Source: Robiginitalea sediminis
Lineage (GTDB): Bacteria; Bacteroidota; Bacteroidia; Flavobacteriales; Flavobacteriaceae
Direction of reading: 5' to 3'
Assembly: GCF_002198115.1 (NCBI RefSeq)
Contig: NZ_NGNR01000004.1
Location: 58,509 to 122,508, forward strand
Length of the DNA stretch: 64,000 nucleotides
Shown: positions 18,572 through 28,109 of the stretch, piece by piece
Numbering within the stretch: position 1 is the first letter of the stretch
How the letters are laid out: each line of letters starts with the position of its first letter
Notes under the pieces: generated by a model
Told to the model about the DNA's origin: nothing
The model's database searches: none
Seen by the model: only the letters and a program-made list of their open reading frames with translations
Program-made: the position numbers and the translations under genes

Positions 18572-21500
18572 TTGAACCTCACTGCCTTTTCCATCGACAA
18601 GAACCGGATCACCTTTACGATCCTGGCTACCATAATCCTCCTGGGAATCTCCCTCTACCCTTCCCTTCCGCGGGATAGTATGCCCCCTTACACGGTGCGT
18701 ATTGCCACAGTTGTGACTTTCTTTCCCGGTGCCAGCCCGGAACGGGTCGAACTGCTGGTAACGGACAAGGTGGAAAAAATTGCCCAGGAACTCCCGGAAC
18801 TCAAGGAAGTGAGCAGTACCTCCCGCAACGAACTCTCTGTGGTAAAGGTGGAACTGATGGACGAGGTACCCCCGGAACAGATGCAAGCGGTCTGGGACCG
18901 GCTCAGGCGAAAACTGGCTGGTATCCAAGGCCTTCCACAGGGGGTGCAGCCCGAATTGAAGGACGACGGCATAGGCGAAGTGTACGGCATTGTAGTGGGG
19001 ATTACCTCCGATGGCTTTTCCTATGCCGAAATGAAGCGCTATGCGGACGAGATCCGCGACGCCCTGATCAAACTCCCGGATGCAGCCAAGGTAGAACTCG
19101 GGGGCGACCAGGAAGAGCGTGTATTTATCGAATTCGACAATGCGGTACTGAACCAGTACGGCATTACGGCCAGCATGCTTAAAAACAGTATTTCTGCCAC
19201 CAACATCCTTACCTCCGGCGGGCAGGTCAACCTCCGGGACGAACGCATTATCCTGGAACCCACTGGGAATTTCAACTCGGTGGAAGAGATCGAGAACACC
19301 CTGATCAATATCGGGGGGAAAGGCGGGCAGTTGCTCGCCTTAGGGGATATCACCCAGGTCTCCAAAGGGTATATAGACCCTCCTAAGCAACGGGTACGGG
19401 TCAATGGAAAAGACGCTATCTCCCTGCACATCAGCCTGAAGGAGGGTTCCAATGTAATTGCGCTTGGTCAGGGGGTCGATGCTGTCCTGAACCAATGGCG
19501 TTCCCGGCTTCCGGTTGGTTTGGAGCTTACCCGGCTGGCATCCCTGGACACCTACATAGATGTAAAGATCGACGATTTTGTCGTGAACCTGCTCCAATCT
19601 ATCGGGATTGTCCTGCTGGTGATGCTGGTGTTCCTGGGGCTGCGCTCCGGCAGTATCATTGCCAGCCTCATCCCAATTGTGGTGATCATGACACTCATGC
19701 TTATGGGGGTTATCGGGATGGGGCTCAACCAGGTGACCCTTGCCGCCCTTATTATGGCCCTTGGTATGATGGTGGACAATGCCATTGTGGTTGCCGAAAC
19801 CATTATGGTCAAGATGGAGCAGGGTATCCCCAAGAAAAAGGCGGCCATAGATGCCTGTTCGGAATTGTTTACCCCCTTGCTGATCTCCACCCTGACCACC
19901 TCGGCAGCCTTCCTGGCCTTTTACCTGGCCCAGTCTACCATGGGGGATATCGTGGGTCCTATCTTCGTCGTGATTTCCCTGGCCCTGCTCTCTTCCTGGA
20001 TTATTGCCCTGACGGTGATAACCCTTTTCTGCTATTTGTTCCTCAAAGCGGAAACAGGTCCCAAAGAGCCGTCCATCATCGACAAGGCCATCCGCTACCT
20101 GAAAGAAAAATACCAGGTACTGATTGTATGGGCCCTCGGACGAAAGACCCTTGTGCTTGGAAGTATCGGGGTACTGTTTTTCCTGTCCCTGTACGGGTTT
20201 ACCCAGATCCCCTTTGTTTTCTTCGCGGACAGCGACCGGAACATGATTACCGTAGATATAAACCTACCGCAGGGTACGCGAATTGAACGTACAGCCGGGA
20301 TTGTTGCGGAAATTGAAACTTTTATGCGCGATTCCCTGCAGATAGGACCCGGGCGGAGCCAAGGGATACGGGACTGGTCTTCTTTTGTGGGAGAGGGACC
20401 GGAGTCCTACGACCTGGGGTACAGCCCGGACGAAGCCAATTCCAGCTACGCCCATATGCTGGTGAATACCTCGGACTTCACCCAGAATAATCCCATGATT
20501 GAAAAACTGGATGCCTTTTGCTTCAGGAGTTTTCCCAATGCGGATATTAAGGTAAGTGCCCTGGGGTCCGGCGGGGGCGGCACACCTATCGAAATCAAGA
20601 TTTACGGCCCGGATCCGGACCGGCTTACCGAACTGGCCGCTACGGTAAAGGACCGGCTATCCCAGATTCCGGCCACCAAGAACGTAAAGGACGATTGGGG
20701 GCCCAAAAGCAAAAAATTCCTGATAGCGATAGACCCTAACCGGGCCCAGCTGGCAGGGATCAGCAATCAGGATATCGCCCTTTCCCTCCAAACTGCCCTG
20801 GATGGCTTCAAGACCGGGGAATACCGCGAAGAAGACAAATCCATCCCTATCGTCATGCGGGAAGACCGCAACCAGCAGCAGAGCCTGGAAGCCCTTGAGA
20901 CGATGAATATTTACTCCCAATCTACCGGGCGCAGCGTGCCCCTGCTCCAGGTGGCACGGATCGTCCCCCAATGGCAGTACAGTAAAATAAAACGCCTCGA
21001 CATTATCCGGACCATCGTGGTCTCGAGCGAATTGCGAGCCGATGGGAACGCATCGGCAATAACTTCAGAAATCCGGCCCTGGCTGGATCAGCAGCAGGAA
21101 GGATGGGAAGCAGACTACTCCTACAATTTCGGTGGGGATGCCGAGAATACGGCCGAAAACATGGGTGCTGTGGTACGGTATTTACCGTTGTCCGGCTTTA
21201 TCATTGTCCTGTTGCTCATCATACAATTCAATTCCTTCCGCAAAATGACCATGGTGGTACTCACCATACCCCTGGCCATCATAGGGGTGGTCATCGGCTT
21301 GCTGTCCTTCAGGGAAGCCTTCGGTTTTATGCCATTTCTCGGGGTCATTTCCCTGGCTGGGATCGTGATCAACAATGCCATTGTACTGATAGACCGGATG
21401 GAAATTGAACAGCGCGAACTCGGACGCAGCGAACAGGATGCCGTCATCACCGCCTGCCTGCAGCGGTTCCGGCCTATATTACTGGCCACCTTTACCACGG

Positions 21501-21688
21501 TCCTGGGACTCATCCCGCTTTATCTGAGCGGGGGTGAAATGTGGGAAGGTATGGCAGTTGCGATCATGGTTGGGCTTCTGTTCGGCACCATTATCACCCT
21601 GGTCTTTATCCCGACCTTCTACAGTGCGGTGTACAGGGTACAGTACAACGGGTACCGGTTCGATCCCAAACTCCTGGAGGAGAGTTGA
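18572..21688 (+). CDS. RND-family efflux pump, inner-membrane permease (TTG start)
   Basis: Inner-membrane proton-driven pump of 1038 residues with the normal two-fold RND plan: TM1 at about 10-30, a TM cluster from about 335 with GMMVDNAIVVAET near 398 (one acidic residue, DN rather than DD), and a C-terminal TM cluster from about 870. The first in-frame start is TTG at 18572 (MNLTAFSIDKNRITF), and no ATG lies close by; AAGAGAA at 18555-18561 may help. The stop TGA overlaps the TTG start of the next gene. This sequence is clearly different from the pump at 2520-5723, so the two are separate systems. Confidence 0.9.
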   Translation: MNLTAFSIDKNRITFTILATIILLGISLYPSLPRDSMPPYTVRIATVVTFFPGASPERVELLVTDKVEKIAQELPELKEVSSTSRNELSVVKVELMDEVPPEQMQAVWDRLRRKLAGIQGLPQGVQPELKDDGIGEVYGIVVGITSDGFSYAEMKRYADEIRDALIKLPDAAKVELGGDQEERVFIEFDNAVLNQYGITASMLKNSISATNILTSGGQVNLRDERIILEPTGNFNSVEEIENTLINIGGKGGQLLALGDITQVSKGYIDPPKQRVRVNGKDAISLHISLKEGSNVIALGQGVDAVLNQWRSRLPVGLELTRLASLDTYIDVKIDDFVVNLLQSIGIVLLVMLVFLGLRSGSIIASLIPIVVIMTLMLMGVIGMGLNQVTLAALIMALGMMVDNAIVVAETIMVKMEQGIPKKKAAIDACSELFTPLLISTLTTSAAFLAFYLAQSTMGDIVGPIFVVISLALLSSWIIALTVITLFCYLFLKAETGPKEPSIIDKAIRYLKEKYQVLIVWALGRKTLVLGSIGVLFFLSLYGFTQIPFVFFADSDRNMITVDINLPQGTRIERTAGIVAEIETFMRDSLQIGPGRSQGIRDWSSFVGEGPESYDLGYSPDEANSSYAHMLVNTSDFTQNNPMIEKLDAFCFRSFPNADIKVSALGSGGGGTPIEIKIYGPDPDRLTELAATVKDRLSQIPATKNVKDDWGPKSKKFLIAIDPNRAQLAGISNQDIALSLQTALDGFKTGEYREEDKSIPIVMREDRNQQQSLEALETMNIYSQSTGRSVPLLQVARIVPQWQYSKIKRLDIIRTIVVSSELRADGNASAITSEIRPWLDQQQEGWEADYSYNFGGDAENTAENMGAVVRYLPLSGFIIVLLLIIQFNSFRKMTMVVLTIPLAIIGVVIGLLSFREAFGFMPFLGVISLAGIVINNAIVLIDRMEIEQRELGRSEQDAVITACLQRFRPILLATFTTVLGLIPLYLSGGEMWEGMAVAIMVGLLFGTIITLVFIPTFYSAVYRVQYNGYRFDPKLLEES

Positions 21689-22359
21689 TAAAAACCCTGC
21701 AGACATATCGCTTTGAAGCCTACCTGCTTACCGGATGCCTGGTTTTGTTCGGATCGCTGCTATTCCCTGAAGGACCCTTTGAACGTTGGATTTCACCTCT
21801 CTTTCTTAACCTGAATATCGCCGCCGGCTTCCTGCTGATCACCATGAGGAGAAAGGCTTTATGGGCCTATACCCTGCTATTTGCCGGTGGCATGGGGTTT
21901 TACCTCTTGCAGATGGTGCTGCACGGGGGCCTGGGGAAGGGGTTGGAACTGGCACGGCTTGGATTCTACTCGGTCTTTTACAGCATTGTGACCATTGAAA
22001 TCATCCTGCAGGTCTGGAATGTCCGCCAGGTAAACCGGCAGGTTATACTGGGGGTGATTTGCGGGTACGTCTCGCTGGGCCTTGTTGGTTTTTTTCTGGT
22101 ATATGGTATTGAAGCGGCGCAACAAGGCTCCTTTTCAGGTTTACCCGAAGCGGCACAAACCGGGGAAAAGGCCGACGCCCTGCTCTACTATGCCTACATT
22201 ACCCTGATGACGATAGGATATGGCGATATGTCCCCCAAAACTCCCGTAGCACAAAAGGCTGCGATACTTATTGGTCTGGCCGGTCAGTTCTATATGGTCA
22301 TCATAACGGCTGTGGTAGTTGGCAAATACATAGTGGTAAAGCAAGACCATGGATCATAG
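21685..22359 (+). CDS. Ion channel with K+ selectivity filter (TTG start)
   Basis: A protein of about 224 residues with six predicted TM segments; the last two flank a pore loop carrying TIGYGDMSP, the K+ channel filter TxGYGD. The segment before the pore (QVILGVICGYVSLGLVGFFL) and the inner helix (AAILIGLAGQFYMVIITAVV) fit the two-TM pore module. The N-terminal four helices lack a row of Arg/Lys residues, so it is not obviously voltage-gated. TTG 21685 is preferred because it overlaps the pump stop (TTGA) and starts the real protein (MIKTLQTYRF); longer upstream reading overlaps the pump in another frame. Operon position suggests a role in ion balance along with the antiporter. Confidence 0.8.
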   Translation: MIKTLQTYRFEAYLLTGCLVLFGSLLFPEGPFERWISPLFLNLNIAAGFLLITMRRKALWAYTLLFAGGMGFYLLQMVLHGGLGKGLELARLGFYSVFYSIVTIEIILQVWNVRQVNRQVILGVICGYVSLGLVGFFLVYGIEAAQQGSFSGLPEAAQTGEKADALLYYAYITLMTIGYGDMSPKTPVAQKAAILIGLAGQFYMVIITAVVVGKYIVVKQDHGS

Positions 22360-22412
22360 CCGCATTTGCGTAACTTAGTCCGTAAGCCCTATCGCTTTCA
22401 AACCGAGACCAC

Positions 22413-24785
22413 ATGAAAAAAGCTTTGCTCTTCGCCCTGCTAATCCCGGGCCTCCATTTTTTGTATTCCCAGCCCGTTGCAAACGCCACCGACCTAAGCC
22501 AAACCTGGCCCGCTCACTGGATCAGCCACCCGGAGGATTCTGGCGAGCAGTTCGGGGTCTACCATTTCCGCAAGGAAATACAGCTCGAGGGCGTGCCGGA
22601 GCACTTTATGGTGCACCTCTCTGCAGACAACCGCTATAAGTTTTACGTCAATGGCCGGTACGTGGCGTTCGGCCCGGCCCGGGGAGACCGCTTCAACTGG
22701 CGGTACGAAACTCTGGACCTGGCCCCTTACCTAAAGGCAGGGACCAACGTCCTGGCCGCAACCGTCTGGAATTTTGCCGGGTACCGCCCGGTGGCCCAGC
22801 ATTCGGTCCGGACCGGGTTTATCCTGCAGGGGGACAATAGTCTGGAGCGTATGGCAGATACCAATGAAAGCTGGGAGGTCCTTAAAAACCACTCCTACGA
22901 GCCCATACCGGTCCGGCTTCGGGCGTATTACGTGGTGGGCCCGGGGGAAAGTATCGATTCCGGGAAGTACCCGTGGGGTTGGGAGCAGCCTGGCTTTGAA
23001 CACCCGGGGCTGACATCGGCCAAGGAATTGCAGCAAGGCAGGCCCAGTGCCAGCCTGGGGCGCTATGGCGGTGTGCCTTCCCATGTCCTGATCCCCAGGA
23101 CCATCCCCCAGATGGAGGAAACCCCTCAGGCCTTTGCCGCCGTTCGGCGCTGGGAACCCGCCAGCCTGGAGCAAAAAGGATATAACGGGGCTGGACCAAT
23201 AACCATCCCGTCAGGGCAGCAGGTCACCCTTCTCTTCGACCAGGGCCACCTGACCAATGCCTATCCGGTACTCAAGACAAGTGGGGGTGCAGGCGCGGAA
23301 ATCCGGATTACCTATGCCGAAAGTCTCGTAGATGCGGATGGCAAAAAGGGCAACCGCAATGATGTGGCAGGGAAAACAATCCTGGGAAATTCGGACCGAA
23401 TCGTGCTGGACGGGGGTCGGGACAGATCCTTCGAAACCCTCTGGTGGCGGACCTTCCGCTATGTGGAAATGCAGATTGCAACCGGATCGGAACCCCTGGT
23501 GCTCGAACAATTTTCATCCCGGTTTACCGGGTACCCCCTGGAGGAAGAAGCCGTCTTTACCTCCCAGGTGCCCTTCCTGGACGACATCTGGGAAGTCGGG
23601 TGGCGTACCCAGCGCCTGTGCGCGGGGGAAAACTATTTTGATTGCCCATATTACGAACAATTGCAGTATGCGGGAGACACCCGGATCCAGTGCCTGATTT
23701 CCACCTATGTCTCCGGGGATATGCAGCTGTTTAAAAATGCCTTGCTGGCCTACCGGGACTCCAAAGAGCCCTTTGGCCTTACCCAGAGCCGATACCCGAG
23801 CTACGACCCCCAGTTTATCCCTCCCTTCTCCCTGGTGTGGATCACCATGCTCCACGACTATTGGATGCATTCACCGGATACCCCCACGGTACAGGAGTTG
23901 GTACCGGAAATCCTGAGCGTCCTGGAATGGTACGAGGCCCGCATGGCAGACAATGGGCTGCTGGGGCCTATGGAATGGTGGAATTTTGTCGACTGGGTCA
24001 ATTGGGAGGGCTGGGAGTCCGGGATTCCCCCGGGGGCCGAACAGGGCGGTTCGGCTATCATCAGCCTGCAATACGCCTATACCCTCCAGAAGGCCACGGA
24101 GCTCCTGACGGCCTTTGGGTACCCGGCGCAGGCGCAGCGCTTTGCCCGCCGGGCCGAAAACCTGCGCGCTGCAGTACGGGAGCTTTGCTGGGACCCCGGA
24201 AGGGGCCTCTTTGCAGACACACCTGCAAAACAGTATTACAGTCAGCATGCCAATTCCCTGGCCGTCCTGACCGCGACGGCGCCACAGGAGCAGTGGCAGC
24301 CTCTCATGGAACGCGTCCTGGAAGGCACCGACATGGCCCAAACCTCTTATTATTTCTCTTTTTACCGCACGGAGGCCATGATCCGGGCCGGGATGCAGGA
24401 AAAGTACCTCGCAACCCTGGGGCCCTGGCAGACCATGCTGGATATCGGGTTAACGACCTTTGCCGAGGAACCCGAACCCACCCGTTCGGACTGCCACGCC
24501 TGGAGCGCTTCCCCCCTGTACTACTTCCTGTCTTTGGTCATGGGGGTAACCCCGGAAAGTCCGGGCTTTGATACGATTCGGGTAGCCCCGCATTTCAACG
24601 GCCTGGAGGGTATAGACGGAAAAATGCCCCATCCCAAAGGCGAGGTTGCAGTGCGCCTGGAGCCGGGCGGACCCGTCGGGATACAGGGAACCGTAACCCT
24701 GCCCGAAGGCACCTCCGGTACTTTTAGCTGGGAAGGGTATACCCAACCCCTGAAGGGAGGGATAAACCGCATCGGGAGCCGTTAG
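22413..24785 (+). CDS. Alpha-L-rhamnosidase (GH78), secreted
   Basis: Releases terminal L-rhamnose from glycans or glycosides. The 790-residue protein has a signal peptide (LLFALLIPGLHFLYSQ), an N-terminal beta-sandwich (FRKEIQL ... LSADNRYKFYVNGRYVAFGP, about 45-110), and an (alpha/alpha)6 catalytic core that includes the GH78 catalytic block DCPYYEQLQYAGD near residue 408 and a later MEWWNFVDWVNWEGWE segment. The C-terminal beta domain is present, so the gene looks intact. It ends by overlapping, tail to tail, the minus-strand oxidoreductase gene by 4 bp. The second GH78 of the window is at 38373-41999. Confidence 0.88.
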   Translation: MKKALLFALLIPGLHFLYSQPVANATDLSQTWPAHWISHPEDSGEQFGVYHFRKEIQLEGVPEHFMVHLSADNRYKFYVNGRYVAFGPARGDRFNWRYETLDLAPYLKAGTNVLAATVWNFAGYRPVAQHSVRTGFILQGDNSLERMADTNESWEVLKNHSYEPIPVRLRAYYVVGPGESIDSGKYPWGWEQPGFEHPGLTSAKELQQGRPSASLGRYGGVPSHVLIPRTIPQMEETPQAFAAVRRWEPASLEQKGYNGAGPITIPSGQQVTLLFDQGHLTNAYPVLKTSGGAGAEIRITYAESLVDADGKKGNRNDVAGKTILGNSDRIVLDGGRDRSFETLWWRTFRYVEMQIATGSEPLVLEQFSSRFTGYPLEEEAVFTSQVPFLDDIWEVGWRTQRLCAGENYFDCPYYEQLQYAGDTRIQCLISTYVSGDMQLFKNALLAYRDSKEPFGLTQSRYPSYDPQFIPPFSLVWITMLHDYWMHSPDTPTVQELVPEILSVLEWYEARMADNGLLGPMEWWNFVDWVNWEGWESGIPPGAEQGGSAIISLQYAYTLQKATELLTAFGYPAQAQRFARRAENLRAAVRELCWDPGRGLFADTPAKQYYSQHANSLAVLTATAPQEQWQPLMERVLEGTDMAQTSYYFSFYRTEAMIRAGMQEKYLATLGPWQTMLDIGLTTFAEEPEPTRSDCHAWSASPLYYFLSLVMGVTPESPGFDTIRVAPHFNGLEGIDGKMPHPKGEVAVRLEPGGPVGIQGTVTLPEGTSGTFSWEGYTQPLKGGINRIGSR

Positions 24786-26110
24786 AGTACCCTGGTTTTT
24801 CCGGGCATGGGGATGGGGTACTTCCCATCTGCATCCGGGAGGGAAGGGGGCGTGGTATCCCAGGTAACTTTCTCCGGCATCAGCAGGAGTTCAGAATTCA
24901 TGGCCGCTTCCCAGCTCACCACCTGCCCGCTGTAGGTGGCCATCCGGCCCATAATGGCCGTCAGGGTGCTTTTGGCTCCGTTATAGGCATCATTGATCTG
25001 TCCGCCCTCCCGGATAGAGGCAAAAAGCCTGTTGTGTTCCTCTTGGTAGGGATTATGCCCCTCCGGGTTGGAAATGGTCCCCGTCTCATTCCCCTGCAAA
25101 TCGTAGATTTTTGCTACCCCGGCGTCGCTGGTAACCACTGAGCCTTCCGTCCCCTGGAAGCACTCCCCTACCCGGTACATGGTGCCCGGCTGGTGACGGC
25201 ACTGGCTGGCTACCACGGCTCCCGAGGGATAGGTATATTCAACGAAGTGGTGGTCGAAGATCTCCCCGTGGTCCTTCCCGGTGCGCACCAGGCGGCCGCC
25301 CATGCCCTGGGCCGAAACGGGGTACTCCCCAATGAACCAGTTGGCTACATCTATGTTATGGATATGCTGTTCCAGGATATGGTCCCCACAAACCCAGTTA
25401 AAATAATACCAGTTGCGCATCTGGTATTCCAGTTCGCTCTGGCCTTCCTGTCGTGGGCGCACCCAGACCCCGGCGCTGTTCCAGTACACCTGTCCGGAAC
25501 GGATCTGCCCGATAGCCCCTTCCTTAATCCGGGCCAGGGTTTGGATATAATTCTCCTGGTAATGGCGCTGCAGGCCCACCACCACATTGAGCTTTTTCTG
25601 GTCGGCCATACGGGCCGTCTCCAGGACGTGGCGGATCCCCGGGCTGTCGGTGGCCACCGGTTTTTCCATAAAAACATGTTTGCCGCTTTCAACCGCATAC
25701 CGGAAGTGATAGGGGCGGAACCCCGGGGGGGTGCACAAAATTACCAAATCGGCCAGGTCGGTCGCTTTTTTGTATCCATCGAAGCCCACAAACCGGTTTT
25801 GCTCCGGGACCTGCATCCGGTCGCCCTCCCCGTAACGCTCCATCAGGTTGGTGTAACTCTCAGAAAGCCGGTCCTCAAAGAGGTCGGCCATCGCCACCAA
25901 CCGGGTATTGGGGTCGGCCTGCAGGGCCTGGTTAGCCGCCCCGGTACCCCGGCCCCCACAGCCCACAAGGGCAATGCGGAGTACTTTGTCATTAAAAACG
26001 CGGGCCATGGCGCGCATTTCGAGGGTGGGCAGCATTACGGCAGAGGCCGCTACGGCGGAGGTTTGGAGGAAGTCCCTTCGGGATTTCCCCGGGGTTGTTT
26101 TTGTTTTCAT
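24782..26110 (-). CDS. Gfo/Idh/MocA-family oxidoreductase, Tat-exported
   Basis: NAD(P)-type sugar oxidoreductase of 442 residues. A twin-arginine signal (SRRDFLQTSAVAASAVML, about 10-27) predicts export folded with cofactor. The Rossmann motif ALVGCGGRGTGAANQA (about 46-61) and the EKP motif (MEKPVATDSP, about 148-157) are intact, followed by a C-terminal substrate domain with WNSAGVWVRPRQ and HNIDVANWF. Exported members of this family in Bacteroidota act on sugar derivatives or glycosides. It is the last gene of a three-gene minus-strand run, 27 bp after the SUMF1-like gene. Confidence 0.88.
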   Translation of the reverse strand: MKTKTTPGKSRRDFLQTSAVAASAVMLPTLEMRAMARVFNDKVLRIALVGCGGRGTGAANQALQADPNTRLVAMADLFEDRLSESYTNLMERYGEGDRMQVPEQNRFVGFDGYKKATDLADLVILCTPPGFRPYHFRYAVESGKHVFMEKPVATDSPGIRHVLETARMADQKKLNVVVGLQRHYQENYIQTLARIKEGAIGQIRSGQVYWNSAGVWVRPRQEGQSELEYQMRNWYYFNWVCGDHILEQHIHNIDVANWFIGEYPVSAQGMGGRLVRTGKDHGEIFDHHFVEYTYPSGAVVASQCRHQPGTMYRVGECFQGTEGSVVTSDAGVAKIYDLQGNETGTISNPEGHNPYQEEHNRLFASIREGGQINDAYNGAKSTLTAIMGRMATYSGQVVSWEAAMNSELLLMPEKVTWDTTPPSLPDADGKYPIPMPGKTRVL

Positions 26111-26137
26111 CAGATTGGTCTTAAAGGGTTAGCCGGG

Positions 26138-27043
26138 TCATTTCACGTCCCAGTATATTTCATAGTCTTCAGGCGGGGGCGGGTCTAGGGGCCGGACCAC
26201 CCGGAACCCGGCAAAGGGGGCATCGGTAAACCACCATTTGCTCCGGGGAAACTGCGGGTCCCGCTGCTTCCAGACCGGGTCGGACAGCAAACGGGCAGCC
26301 GTTTGTGCTTCGCTGGCCGTCCCCTTGTAGGAGCCTCCTTTCAGAATGCCGGGATACTCCTGCAGGGGTGGAAAAGTACTGCCGTCTGCTCCGGGACTGT
26401 CGGGATCCACCCCGTCCAGCACCCATTCTGCCACATTCCCATAAATGTCGTAAAGGCCCAGGGGATTTGGCCGCTTTTCCCCGACCGGATGGTAGGCCCC
26501 ACCACTGTTGGCGCCATACCAGGCGTAGGTGTCCAGGGCTGTGGAATCTGGCCCAAAGAAGTAGGGCGATTCCTGCCCTGCCCTTGCCGCATACTCCCAT
26601 TCGGCCTCGGTGGGCAGGCGGTAAAAATGACCCGTCTTGGCCGAGAGCCATTTACAGAAGCGGGCGGCGGCCTTCCGGGTGACATTCCCTACCGGCAGCC
26701 CAGCCCCTGTGCCCATCCCCAAACTCATATCCACATAGGGCATGGTAGCCCCGCTCACCGCATCGGCAGCTATCAGTACGGTTTCCCCGGAGCGGGCATC
26801 GGTTTCCACTCCCGGGCCTCCTTCCAAATAGCGTTGGTACAATTCCCAGGTCACCTCGTGGCTTCCCATCCAGAAGGCCTCCACCTGCTGGTTTTCCCCT
26901 TCAGACCCCTGGGCAACCTGGCCTTCGGGGATAAAAACCATTTCAAATGACAGGGAGGAGCCATCCAGGCTCTCAGTATACCCGCTCTGGGCCCATAGCC
27001 CGGAGCTCAGGAAAAATACAGTTACAAAAACAAAGGCTTTCAT
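26138..27043 (-). CDS. SUMF1/formylglycine-generating-enzyme-like secreted protein
   Basis: A protein of about 301 residues with a signal peptide (MKAFVFVTVFFLSSGLWAQ) and the C-type-lectin-like FGE-sulfatase fold: WMGSHEVTWELYQRYLEG, VTRKAAARFCKWLSAKTGHF, YRLPTEAEWEYAARAG, GLYDIYGNVAEWVLDG, and a C-terminal GFRVVRP. In true FGE the catalytic cysteines lie in the RGGSY...C...C block; here the block is KGGSYKGTASEAQTAARL with no Cys, so formylglycine formation is unlikely. It may be a binding protein or another enzyme of the fold. ATG 27043 is picked for its signal peptide. Confidence 0.8.
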   Translation of the reverse strand: MKAFVFVTVFFLSSGLWAQSGYTESLDGSSLSFEMVFIPEGQVAQGSEGENQQVEAFWMGSHEVTWELYQRYLEGGPGVETDARSGETVLIAADAVSGATMPYVDMSLGMGTGAGLPVGNVTRKAAARFCKWLSAKTGHFYRLPTEAEWEYAARAGQESPYFFGPDSTALDTYAWYGANSGGAYHPVGEKRPNPLGLYDIYGNVAEWVLDGVDPDSPGADGSTFPPLQEYPGILKGGSYKGTASEAQTAARLLSDPVWKQRDPQFPRSKWWFTDAPFAGFRVVRPLDPPPPEDYEIYWDVK

Positions 27044-27110
27044 TACCCTGTAAGATACTCCTTTTTCAGATGGATTCCCAGGGGCATGGCCCGGGCTATT
27101 AGGACGGATA

Positions 27111-27998
27111 TTAGAAGTTGTAATACCCCAGCCATGCCGCGAAAGCATCGATCCACGCATCGGTGGGTTTGCCCTGGGTGCGCATCCCGAAGCCATGGCC
27201 CCCGGATGGGTATAACTGCATCGTGGTGGGGTTGCCCTGGGCGTTCCAGGCGGAATAGGCCTGTTGGGTCTGGACCTGGAAGCCGAACTGGTCGTCATTG
27301 GCAACGGCCAGGAAGGCCGGGATCTTATCCGCAGGAGCCTTCAGATAGTCTAATACATGGAGTGCCGGATAAATGGGCGCGGTAAAATCCGGCCGGTTGG
27401 CCTCCGCGGTATATTCCAGGGCCGCTGCAGCCGCAACCGTTCCCCCGGCCGAAAAACCGATGATCCCGATACGCCCCGGGTTTACGTGGTATTGGGCGGC
27501 ATTTGCCCTGACGTGGGCGATGGCTGATAACCCGTCTGCCTTGGCTAGTTCAATGTATGGGGCCATTTGCCGGTCCAGCTCCTCCTGCCCGCTCTGGAGT
27601 TTTTGCACGAATTCCTGTCCGGGGTTTTCCCCTGTGGGTACCAGGCGATACTTCAGGACGAAGGCGGCAATCCCGTGCTCCACGCACCACTGTGCCACAT
27701 GCCTGCCCTCATTGTCTATGCTCAGGGTATGAAACCCCCCGCCCGGGGCTATAATTAGCGCCGTCCCGGTTGCTTTGGAGGGTTCCGGGAGATACACCGC
27801 AAGGGTAGGTTCCGATACGTTGGAAACGGTGGGCAACCCATCCCAATCCGAAATCTGGGTGCGCTCTCCCCCTTCCCATTTCATATCGGCCGCAGCCGGG
27901 GCAGATTTCAGGGCGACGGTTTCCGGGGCTTGTGCTCCGAGGGTAACAGGTAATGCTATAAGCAATACGATCAGCAGGTTGTAACAGGGGTTGGTCAT
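27111..27998 (-). CDS. Secreted alpha/beta hydrolase (acetyl-xylan-esterase-like)
   Basis: A hydrolase of about 295 residues starting with a signal peptide (LLIVLLIALPVTLGAQ). The oxyanion-hole region is LIIAPGGGFHTL, the nucleophile elbow is GFSAGGTVA (Ser about 163), the acid is in ANDDQFGF and the His in SGGHGFGM, so the triad is complete. Such enzymes deacetylate carbohydrates or cleave esters on them, which suits its place among rhamnosidases. ATG 27998 is used; longer reading runs into the divergent dehydrogenase gene. It is first of the minus-strand run hydrolase, SUMF1-like, oxidoreductase. Confidence 0.82.
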   Translation of the reverse strand: MTNPCYNLLIVLLIALPVTLGAQAPETVALKSAPAAADMKWEGGERTQISDWDGLPTVSNVSEPTLAVYLPEPSKATGTALIIAPGGGFHTLSIDNEGRHVAQWCVEHGIAAFVLKYRLVPTGENPGQEFVQKLQSGQEELDRQMAPYIELAKADGLSAIAHVRANAAQYHVNPGRIGIIGFSAGGTVAAAAALEYTAEANRPDFTAPIYPALHVLDYLKAPADKIPAFLAVANDDQFGFQVQTQQAYSAWNAQGNPTTMQLYPSGGHGFGMRTQGKPTDAWIDAFAAWLGYYNF

Positions 27999-28109
27999 CT
28001 GAAAACGGATTTGGTCCAAGATACAAAACCCAGGGAAGTCGCCAACACAGGACCAGGTGGCACAAACCGGGGACTTGGGACTGAAATGCGTATTTTGCGG
28101 GGTAACCTG

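Noticed and set aside
25193..26188. Plus-strand open frame of 331 codons opposite the oxidoreductase
   Set aside because: No recognisable motif; the minus strand holds Tat, Rossmann and EKP motifs.
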